A DNA stretch of 64,000 nucleotides from the NCBI GenBank assembly GCA_916700875.1, contig CAKAKS010000039.1, positions 27,684,315 through 27,748,314 on the forward strand, written 5' to 3'. Source of the DNA: Sebastes aleutianus (lineage: Eukaryota; Chordata; Actinopteri; Perciformes; Sebastidae). The translations under genes were made by a program, and so were the position numbers. This document shows positions 11,701-20,566 of the stretch, one piece after another (position 1 is the stretch's first letter; each line of letters opens with the position of its first letter). A model generated the notes under the pieces. It ran no database searches. It was not told the origin of the DNA and saw nothing but the letters and a program-made list of their open reading frames with translations.

Positions 11701-13744
11701 CAAGTATGATTAAACTTTTTTTTACTGTTGTTCCCAAGCTATTCACTTTGAGCTGACATTAAATACTCACCCTCTGTGCCGTCTGGCTCAGCCTGCTCCT
11801 CACGCTGCTTCTGCTTGAACTTCATGCTACCATGGTGGAGGACAGCACCAGTATTCTTGTAGATGCTCATCTTCTCTTCATTAGTGAAGCCCAGGATATC
11901 AATAGCATTCTGAATACAAAAGATGTGTCCACACAAAACATAATCATTGTAAAAATGCACTTTTAATGTTGCATTTAATGCAGAATATATTTAAATATTT
12001 TGAAGTGAAGATCACTCACATCAGTGGCTTCCAGCTCAACTTTGTCATCAATGCTGGCCACAGTGATCTGACCCATGCTGCACATTGGGAAGTCGTAGGG
12101 GTTGGTTGTGATGAGTGCCAAATCTGGAAATCAAAAAAGGGTGAAAATGTTCATAACATTTTTTTCATATGAAAACTATAAGTATGTTAAACGTGCAAAT
12201 TCTCAATCTGTTTACCAATCAGCTCCGGTATGTGGGCGGTCATCATCTGATAGAAGATGTGGTAGCCCCTCTCATCAGGAAGCTGGAATGTCACTCTAGA
12301 CTTCTCCAGCAGATCTAAAAATGTTATTCGTAAGTCACAGCCCGGTCAATTGTCAATTCCAGTCATTTGTATGTACTTTGAGGATTGTTACTTACATGTC
12401 TCAATATCAGCACTAGCCAGTTTGCCAGTTGCGCCGAAATGGATTCTGATGAATTTACCCTGTTTGGAACAAAGGGATGTTTAATGTCCCTCCACATAGG
12501 CAATCTTTAACAAGACCTCTCTCATTTGTAGAAATCATTTCATACTTACAAAACGAGAAGAGTTGTCATTCCTCACAGTTTTGGCGTTACCATAGGCCTC
12601 CAGCAGGGGATTGGCTGCAATAATCTGATCCTCCAGTGACCCCTATAATCCAGGTTTAGAATTTATTTTTGGTTAATGACTTTATTTTTCTCTGGAAAAA
12701 TATTCCTTAGGTAAAGATCCTTGAATTGTAATCATCAGTAACATACCTTTGAAGTGTCCCTCTTCTTGCCCCCCTCAACTGAGATTGTTGCAAAGTACTG
12801 GATGACACGCTTGGTGTTCACAGTCTTTCCAGCACCAGACTCTCCACTAGGTATGGACACAGATATATAAGTATTTGATCAAGATATTTGACTATGTTAA
12901 ACACAGTCAACAAATGTAAATGTAACAAACTTACGTAATCAAGACAGACTGGTTCTCCCTATCTGTTGAATCCAAAACAAAGGAATTAACTATGTTTTAC
13001 TGCAACAGAAACCTCATAGTGACAAATTCTACATTGTTATAGTCATGACTTACCAGTCGCCATGAACTGATAAGCGTTGTCAGAGACAGAGAAGATGTGG
13101 GGTGGAGCCTCCATACGCTTCTTGCCTCTATAGGCAGATACACATTCAGCATCGTACACTGGGAGCCACTTGTAGGGGTTCACAGTGGCACAGAACAACC
13201 CAGAGTAGGTCTGAAAGTGATCATAGATATTCACCCGTTAACTATGTTTCCTACTAGTATAGCCATTTTCAATAGTTGTCTTTTCTCATAAAGCAGATTG
13301 TCTTACGTAGATCATCCATGCTGCATAACGCTCTTTGAGGTTATACAGCACAGAGGCTTCATTGAGATGGGTCATCATGGCCATGTCCTCAATCTTGTCA
13401 TACTTTGGAGGGTTCATTGGAGAGACGTCATCTTCTTTAACTGTCCTTTCCTGTAACACAACATTTGTCACAATGCGAACTGAAAACCCAGAAACTCATA
13501 TTAAAAACCTAGATGACTCTGACTTTATGATACCAACCTCCTCAGTGTTAAGGACTTTGACGGTGACTTTGCCACTATCTTTCTTGATGATTGTTGCCTT
13601 CACGTACAGCTCCTTGGCATCGGCCACGTAGCAGGCACTCTTGGCATCAAATGGGGCATTTTGAGCCTCAATTCTCTCCTTCTCTGGTTTACGAAGGTAA
13701 ATGGAGGCTTTGCCGTATTGGGCCATCTCGGCGTCCGTACTCAT
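3225..13744 (-). CDS. Myosin heavy chain, fast skeletal muscle type (complete, 39 coding exons)
   Basis: This is the actin-activated ATPase motor and rod of the sarcomeric thick filament. Coding exons, 5' to 3': 13744-13538, 13450-13307, 13210-13054, 12962-12935, 12846-12747, 12642-12550, 12459-12396, 12314-12216, 12123-12020, 11909-11771, 11658-11540, 11252-11103, 11003-10833, 10744-10444, 10310-10246, 10145-10058, 9945-9828, 9743-9620, 9001-8865, 8774-8519, 8434-8192, 8107-7931, 7849-7704, 7612-7522, 7422-7033, 6922-6796, 6706-6588, 6502-6306, 6005-5822, 5715-5550, 5428-5304, 5193-4885, 4791-4588, 4482-4357, 4268-4098, 4010-3906, 3807-3712, 3591-3460, 3245-3225. They sum to 5793 nt, exactly 1931 codons including TAA, with no frame break. 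Many lengths (28, 64, 99, 104, 139, 119, 150, 171, 256, 243, 390, 309 nt) are those of vertebrate sarcomeric MYH genes. The start follows a good Kozak context (GCCACCATGA), and the protein begins MSTDAEMAQYG and ends GKEAAE. Fish carry many near-identical fast MYH genes, so I give no symbol. Confidence 0.97.
8865..13744 (-). CDS. Myosin motor head and neck exons (residues 1 to about 802)
   Basis: Nineteen exons encode the SH3-like N-terminus, the ATPase head, the converter and the start of the lever arm. Visible catalytic landmarks are the P-loop GESGAGKT (about residues 180-187), switch I NDNSSRF (about 237-243) and switch II DIAGFE (about 460-465). Loop 1 follows the P-loop (VEGGKKRDTSK). 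Loop 2, the lysine/glycine-rich actin-binding loop (KKGGKKKGG), sits in a small 65-nt exon at 10246-10310. The reactive-thiol helix with CNGVLEGIRIC is in exon 9828-9945. All key residues are present, so the ATPase should be active. Loop sequences tune speed in this family, but no speed can be assigned from sequence alone. Confidence 0.95.
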
Positions 13745-13759
13745 GGTGGCGGCTTATGT
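13538..13759 (-). other. First coding exon of myosin gene with its short 5' UTR part
   Basis: A 3' splice site (tacacag) at 13760 precedes 15 nt of 5' UTR (ACATAAGCCGCCACC) and the ATG at 13744-13742. As in other MYH genes, at least one non-coding exon must lie further upstream; I could not place it with confidence. The exon ends at codon 69 with GAG|GTTGGT. Confidence 0.85.
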
Positions 13760-13852
13760 CTGTGTAGCAAGTCAAACAATAGCAATCTTAGAATGACGTT
13801 TTCTGTCCATTTCATTGAATAGTACCTAAGTACCTGGTATTGTACTAAATAA

Positions 13853-14510
13853 TTAAAGTGGCAGTAGGCAGTATGTTTTTGGCATCACTGGGCAAAAATT
13901 CCATAATAACCTTTCAGCATATTGTAATTCAAGTGTTCTGAGAGAAAACTAGACTTCTGCACCTCATCATTGCTCTGTTTTGAGGCTTTAGAAAATCTAG
14001 CCCGTGAAGGGAGACTTTGGCCAATCACAGGTCATTTCAGAGAGAGAGCGTTCCTATTGGCTGTGCTCCGGTCATGCGACCGGAACTTGGCGTTCCTTCA
14101 CCAGATTTCACAATTGCGGCACAAACTTTCTCATTTTACAGCTAAACCGTTCACTACAAGATGATTCTGAAAAACATTTGAGGCGAGAAATAGGCATTAA
14201 CGTAACATTATATTGATTCATATTTGATCAGCGCTGCCTAGTTTGAGCGTTTGGTCGGAGTTCGCGAGTGACTGACAGCCGGCTCTCATAGACATTAGAT
14301 GGACAGCAGATCTCAGATCAGCTCTTACTGGTGGTTTTCCTCCGGTCTGTGAAATCTTGCAGATGCCGTTAGGAGCACCGGAGGACACAGAGGCACATGA
14401 TTTTTTTCAGGTTACCTGTTTCATGTACTACTGTCACGATATAGCGACCGTTTCATAAAAATAACTTTTAAATCTTTAAACTTTTTTAATCTCGCCTACT
14501 TCAGCTTTAA
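13853..14510. mobile_element. TTAA-flanked non-autonomous DNA element in the myosin 5' leader region
   Basis: The left end reads TTAAAGTGGCAGTAGGC and the right end GCCTACTTCAGCTTTAA, an imperfect terminal inverted repeat with TTAA at both edges (13853-13856, 14507-14510). No transposase frame is visible in 658 bp. It sits about 95 bp from the 3' splice site of the first coding exon, so it lies in the leader intron. Its interior (paired CCAATCACAG and CTATTGGCTG segments) looks like a common fish interspersed repeat. Confidence 0.7.
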
Positions 14511-15284
14511 TATATCCACACCAAAATAATGTTTTTGTATCATTACAAGTGGCCTCAAGCTTAGTTAAAGCCTTTCAGACCGACAGACTGTTTGTCTATA
14601 CTGCAATTTCATTATGTCTCTCTATTCTGTACACACAACATGTATTGCATGTCTGTTCGTTTAGGGAGTGAGATCTATCCTCAGTCGCTCTTCCTGAATT
14701 TTCTTCCATTTTTTCCATGTTAAAGGGGTCCGAATCGAGGGTCTAAGGAATCCGTCCTATGTCGTATGCTGTACAGATTGTAAAGCCTCTTGAGTCAAAT
14801 TTGTGATTTGTGATATTGGGTTATAAAAATAAAATTGACATGACTAATTGTTCTTATAATTAACAGCAGTCATTATTTGAGTTTTGTCCAAATTGGATGC
14901 ACCTGAGGTCACTGACTATACACACAAATACTTATACACATGCTAAAAAACGTAATCAATGATAAAAGTTGTACATACCTTACTCCTCCCCTTTGTGAAA
15001 AGAATGTTGTATTCCACAAACCTATTGAAAACATTACAGTATGTGTTAGTCAGTGCAGGAAACAACCAAAAATAAATTGTAAAAATATAACTTGCGCCTA
15101 CACATACTATATTGTAAAGTTACGTGAAAAATATAAATTTCAACTTGTGTCAGAGGAAAGCACAGAGTGAATTGAATATTAATAGATACATTTACTCTTA
15201 CATGACACTATATTTTGTAAATTATTTTAAAAAATAAGGAATACATCTAAATGGCACAATGCATAACAGCAGACACCACCTCAC

Positions 15285-15440
15285 CACAAGTAGGCACTCC
15301 ACTGGTCTTCCACCACACTGTCTGAGGCTGTCCTTGGACCCCTTATATTTGGTCTGGTTTGCTTACAAAGCAAAGGTTCAAGTAGACTAATGTGCCAAAT
15401 ATGGTGAGGATGACAGTTGAGTCTTGAAGCATTTGAAATA
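15285..15440. repeat. Block shared with 1545-1710 (copy upstream of the intact myosin)
   Basis: This is the second copy of the shared block. On the minus strand both copies contain a short similar reading frame (TIFG...CFVSK), but it is under 30 residues and interrupted in one copy, so I do not call a gene. Confidence 0.6.
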
Positions 15441-17178
15441 TTTTGGTGGTACTAAATTTGGAAGAATCCCTACTTGAGTAAGCGATTTTTGAGTTCTTCT
15501 TTTGAAACATATACAGTTGTATGTACATATACTATAAGCAGTAGATGGAACAATGGTTTCAAATAAAAATGATTACACCCAACAGAAAGCTGTGGTGTTC
15601 TCATTCACATCTTAAGGTATAAACACCTTTCAGATGTTTGATGATTGATAATTGGTGATGACAGAATATTCTTTAATTTGAGATTATGTTATGAAATTTA
15701 TATGAAATTTATATTATGAATCTGAAATTTGAAAGCTGACGGTGATGTTACTCTTAATTAACCAAGCTAATGGCAAAAATAACTCTAACATTGCTCATAC
15801 ACAACCCACACACAAACGTTTAGTATAGCAGGCATCCCAAGGAAGCATACTGGGCTCCAACTTTTCTTTTATTCGGAATAATCAGAATCATGCTTTTGAT
15901 GTGATAAAAAAATATTATTCTGATTATTCAGAAGATTAGATTATTATGGTGATATTTATTGTGCACATGTAAACTTACAGAGATATGACTTATCTTTTTA
16001 ATCACTAAGTATGCAAAAAAGAATAATTGGATGTAATTATCTGTTTAAATTACACATTTAATATTGTCTTCTAAACTATCACGATTTCATAAGAATGTAA
16101 CTGTCTCCTCAAATGTAAATTCCAAGCTCTGTGATGTGTTCTTAGAGGAGATTCAGTCTATAGAGTGAGTTTGATTCAGTGGTCCAAGTGAGCCAGTTGT
16201 CAGACAACTTGGGATGTAATGAGGAACACATGCTATGTCTCTGTGAACCACATTTGTTAGGGGCCCTCTGTCATACTCCATCATGTAAGTTGAGTAGTTT
16301 AAAAGTTGCTGTGTTGAGGTGAAAGAAGTGGGCATGTCACCAAAGAGTGGGAGGGTGCAAAGCTCGCCCTGGATTGGTTGACTGTATATTGATTAAGCAA
16401 GAGAATGTTTTGACTAAAACGGAACACTGGTCTAAATATTAGGAGACATAAGTATTAAAAGAAAAAAATGTTGCCATGACGTTGCTTTGAGATTTGCTGT
16501 GGATGTCACAAAATGTCTTTTATTGGTGTATTGATATCTACCCGAGCTATGTCAGGCGAGAGAAAAACAAATAATTAAGTGAAATAGTTATGTCACATCA
16601 AGTGTGAGTGAAAAAACATCACGCCTCTAAATGTTTTGCCAGCCAGAGATGCTGCATTGAGAAAATCAACACATTAACTTATTGTCTATGTGTGAATATA
16701 AATGAGTATTTCATGTTCAGGTAACGGTTTGCATGCAGTCGCAGTGAGCATGCAGCTGATTGATGGCTCACAGCAAAGCCCTCCCACTCCGGGGTTTACC
16801 TCACTTGGTCAGATGCTAGAGCCATGCTATTTAGGCTACTTTGAAATAAGTTCAAAGCTACTTTTTTGTTTTCCTATTCATTTATGCTCACCAAAGATGA
16901 TAATTACTTGATTGAATTCTGAATTGCTTGACTGAGATCATGACTGCATTCAAACTAGAAGTGAATTTTTGATAAAACCCAGTCTCATCTGACAAAATTA
17001 GCTAATTAATTCATTAAAAATCTGTGGTGACTCCTAGTGGTGTCCAATTAAGGGAGGGTGTGGCAAAATAGATTGTCATTATCTGCTCATTTTGTACGAC
17101 AGTCTACCTGCATTGAGAGCATATTCATAAATCATTTTTTTTCATAAATGTCTGTGTTGATGTTCTTTTTAAAACATG

Positions 17179-17188
17179 TTTTATATAG
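17179..17188 (-). promoter_or_regulatory. Possible TATA box of the myosin gene
   Basis: On the minus strand this reads CTATATAAAA, a strong TATA match about 3.4 kb before the start codon, preceded by a C-rich stretch (the GGGTGGGGGTGGG run near 17270 on the plus strand). Sarcomeric MYH genes are TATA-driven with non-coding leader exons, so this is a plausible core promoter. I found no clear MEF2 cluster next to it. It rests on one motif only. Confidence 0.3.
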
Positions 17189-18843
17189 GCTGACATGCCA
17201 GCTCAATGTAATTAGATAGGTGTTATGTTGGAGCACTGAGAAGGATGCAAGGTGATAGGTCGTGTGGCGTGGGTGGGGGTGGGACTTTTGAGGCACCAGA
17301 AGGTTGTTGAAGCTTCTGTAAAAAACAAGTCTGCTCACTAGTTACCAAAGTGAGATGCTGTAGCATAGTGTAGAAACACTTTGACCTCTCATGGTATAAT
17401 CTATTTGTGTCTAAAAAAAAGAGGATAAAAGGGACTGCAGCTCACCAAGGGTAGAGAGGTAATGATGAGCAGATAGATGGGGCATCTTGTTTGACCTAGA
17501 CTTGAATTGTGGTGATCCATTTCTGCGGTGGAACAAATCAGATCATAGGATGTGTTAATAAGGGTGGATGAAACGCAAACTGCATATAGCACACATAGAT
17601 TAAGTGTGTCCTTTACTTCCTGCAATGGATCCTGATTGGAATGGTGCTCTTAACAACGCAAGGGCACATGGCAGACTGCCAGCATTGGCTTTTTGCACCT
17701 AGCCGCTATGAATTAATGTAATCGGCTACTTGTAGTACTGTATATTAAACCTTTCAGATACAGGACGTATCTCACACACATCCCTCAGTCACTCACTGGC
17801 CCATCTGCCCCCTAACCATCATTATACGGTAAGAATCATACTGTATCACATCTGAGCCTTTGTGCCTTCTGTGAAACTTTGGTGTACCGTGACTTTTTCT
17901 TGCGTACCGGCACTTCTCACAAGCTGCCATACTCTTTTCTGCCCTCTCCATATCAGCTTTTCTGAGAGATTCATAATCATATGACACAGCACCAGCGTTT
18001 TTTTGCGCTGCCCCTCATAAGCCGTATGAATATAAACAATGTGTAAACAATGTGGAGAGAAACTGTAATTAATCGATACAATACGTCCTTCGCATCCCTT
18101 TTGTAAAATAACGAATAAACTGTTTGTCATAACTTTTTTTTTTAGTTGTGAACAACTATAATATATTAATGGAACATTATTTAAAAGTTTTATGAATCTG
18201 CTCTTTTGATTTACAGAGTATAATTTTACAGGGCTAACATTTCCGGAAGAATGTGCATACGAAGTGATATGTGTAAATAATAAAATAATTATTCAACTAT
18301 GGCAAGTTTTGTCTTAAAGCTTTTTTTTTAGTTATCTATAGTAACAATAGTGGTCCAAAATTATGTAAAATTGCATAATTAAAAAAAATAAAAAATCTCC
18401 TAGTATCTTTTATTCACTGTAGATATTCAGAATGTGTCTCTCTATCCTGCTGCATAACATGTAGGAGCATCCTGACTGAGACATGGCCCCTAAAACCTGA
18501 ATGAATAGCTCACACACCTCAGCTCTGCATGCATACCTGCTCGTGTGGCTGGCTGGTGTTGATTCCATGCTGTAGACGTCCTATAATATATCATAGCAAT
18601 ACTATAGGCAACAATAACACGGAAGCACTTTAAGTATTAACACTATGAGTAAGCAAACACACCACCTTAACCCTATAATGTTTCAGTTGGAATATTACAG
18701 TCTTAGAAAATGCATAACCCAAGTATAATAATAATAATAATAAATAAATAAAATACTTTTATCTCCCACTTCAAGCACTGGTTTCGTAATTGAAGTCTCC
18801 TTTAATTCATCCTGTAATTATTTGAATCGCAGGCTGCAGCGTG

Positions 18844-18894
18844 AAAACGAAACCAAAACTATGTTGGTTACACAGCTGCCTTCGGTTTCGTTTT
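18844..18894 (+). promoter_or_regulatory. Inverted pair of interferon-stimulated response elements (ISRE) of nlrc5
   Basis: Positions 18844-18854 read AAAACGAAACC and 18884-18894 read GGTTTCGTTTT, exact reverse complements of each other, 29 bp apart. The left site, as GAAAACGAAACC, matches the ISRE core GAAANNGAAAC bound by IRF and STAT-IRF9 complexes. They lie immediately before the likely transcription start of nlrc5. Mammalian NLRC5 is known to be interferon-induced through STAT1, so this is the expected place for such control. TTTTATAATAA directly after the second arm could serve as a TATA-like element. Confidence 0.75.
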
Positions 18895-18904
18895 ATAATA
18901 ACAG

Positions 18905-18952
18905 ATACCCACCCTGGCTGCAGAGAGATGCAGTCTACGACAACAGTTCATG
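18905..18952 (+). other. nlrc5: Probable non-coding first exon of nlrc5 (start approximate)
   Basis: A strong 5' splice site (ATG|GTGAGTGC) at 18952/18953 lies about 60 bp after the ISRE pair, and the next acceptor in a sensible place is tttttcag at 20210 before the coding exon. The transcription start is inferred only. The exon ends in ATG; across the junction this gives a short upstream frame that stops at 20234. Confidence 0.5.
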
Positions 18953-19549
18953 GTGAGTGCTTATTTTATTTATCACGAGTATATTAGCTAATAACTTTTA
19001 AACTAATAGGAAATCCACTGCTTAGTGCCCATTTGCTGTATGTCCGCAGGGCTGCAGATAAAAGACTTTATCTACACACACTGCTCGTTACCTCAGATGA
19101 CCTCGGCTAATTCAGGACAGGCAAGCGGATATCAGGAGTAAAAAAAAAAAAAACTTTCTGTCCGATTCATTTAGATTAAGTTACACTGAAGTCATCAACC
19201 CCCTTTAATGGCCGTCCAAAGCAAAAGTAGTGAAGTATATTACCCGTAATAATGGAAAGTTAACGAGATACATGTAAAACCAACCAGAGCACGTGTGTGT
19301 GAAACGTTTCAGACTGTTATAAATGAAATAAAAGCATGTCCATTAACTCATTGGAAAAAGGCAAAATATAGGCTATTAATGAGGTTCCATCAATAAATTA
19401 GCAACTATGAAGTAATGGAAGAGAGGTGCATGCATATGATATGGTCTAGTTTACTCCCATGCATCCACTTCGCAAACTATGGCTTTGTGAGTGTGATGAT
19501 AATGATGTTGGTTGTCATTATAGGTTCATAGTCATCTGAGGTGTAAGTG

Positions 19550-20010
19550 CACTGTAAACAATTGCTGTTAATTTACAGCAGGATTTCAACAGTATTAACC
19601 TGTTATTGTTAAAAACAGTGCTTTATTGTTAATAAGAAAAGAAAATCTGTTAAATTACGCTCGTAGGCTGTTTTTTAACTGAACTATAATGCATTCTTAA
19701 AAAACAAGTCTATTCATCTAGGCAAAAAAATAATGTTTATTAAAATTAAAATACAACCTAAATAGTGCATTAAAACAAATCAGTAAGATAATGTAAAAGA
19801 AAGGTGAAAAACAGCTATATAATGTATCTTTAAACAGTAAATTAACTGTAAAATACTGTGAAATTAATAAAAAAAACAACAGTATTTTCCATTAACAGTA
19901 CAAAGCTGTAAATTTCAGCAACAGTATAATAATGTTAATTTTACAGTAACATAAAGGCAACCCTGCTGCCAGTTCTTTACTGTTATTTTACTGGGAAATT
20001 CTTAACAGTG
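19550..20010. mobile_element. Small inverted-repeat element in nlrc5 intron 1
   Basis: The segment starts CACTGTAAAC and ends TTAACAGTG, and is filled with many copies of ACAGTA/TACTGT-type words (ttaacagta, aactgtaaa). It looks like a non-coding hAT-type fish element. No coding frame. Confidence 0.5.
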
Positions 20011-20213
20011 TGTGTGAAGTATTTATGTTTACATTTCCCTGACTAATTGGAACAATAAGAAAATATAGGTGGCTATACCCATTAGTTTAAATAGGTGATA
20101 TTTAGTTTTGTTGCATGTTTTTCCTCAGTCAGAGCCGTCTTTGAGGTGTAAGATTGTGAATGCATTTATATATGTGTGCTTGTGTTCATGTTTGCTTGTT
20201 TGTTTTTCAGCTG

Positions 20214-20234
20214 ATGGAGTCTGACCATGGATGA
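20214..20234 (+). other. Short upstream reading frame overlapping the nlrc5 start codon
   Basis: ATG GAG TCT GAC CAT GGA TGA begins 13 nt before the main ATG, in another frame, and its stop lies just after the main ATG (CATGGATGA). An upstream frame ending a few bases past the start could lower translation or permit reinitiation. The main ATG has the better context. Confidence 0.45.
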
Positions 20235-20566
20235 GGAGGTTGACCCTGACGGTGAAAATGTGAACTCCGTCTTGGCTCAGGAATCCTCAGAACTGCTCCA
20301 CGTCCTTAGCGGTCAGTCACCCGCAGTCATAATGAAGTTGTGCCAAATGATGCCCAGTGATGCCGGGTGGAACGCCAACATGGCCCCCGGTAGCTCCTCT
20401 GCAGCAGCAGCAGCAGAAACAGAACACATCGAAGCCATGTTGGAGTACTTCAGGGTGGCCAACGCTGCAGAGTGCCGCAACTTCCTGGAGAGCATGTGTC
20501 TCTTGTGTGAGAACATCCCCATGCGCCTGGAGTCGAGGCTCATGTCAGTGGCTGGATATGCAAGTA
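20227..20566 (+). CDS. nlrc5: nlrc5 N-terminal exon: death-fold-like (atypical CARD) region, residues 1-113
   Basis: The exon starts MDEEVDPDGENVNSVLAQES and is mostly amphipathic helix (SSELLHVLSG, PAVIMKLCQMM, AMLEYFRVANAAECRNFLESM, MRLESRLMSVAGYAS). NLRC5 proteins carry an atypical CARD-like death fold here that does not match classic CARD sequence. A polyalanine run (SSAAAAAE) encoded by a GCAGCA repeat near 20401 interrupts it. The exon ends GTA|GTGAGT in phase 1. The transcribed leader begins at the acceptor 20210/20211. Confidence 0.85.

Larger units (their letters stand above)
14511..18840. other. Intergenic region between the two head-to-head genes
   Basis: I see no gene. Content noted: the shared block at 15285-15440, a palindromic patch (attattctgattattcag) near 15880-15945, AT-rich DNA, the possible myosin TATA at 17179-17188, and an (ATA)n/(AATA)n tract at 18727-18754. 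The longest open frame, about 94 codons on the minus strand at 17846-18130, has no recognisable domain and is probably chance. Confidence 0.5.

Noticed and set aside
17846..18130. A 94-codon minus-strand frame between the two genes
   Set aside because: No recognisable domain, no splice partners, no nearby promoter or poly(A) arrangement that fits; likely chance.
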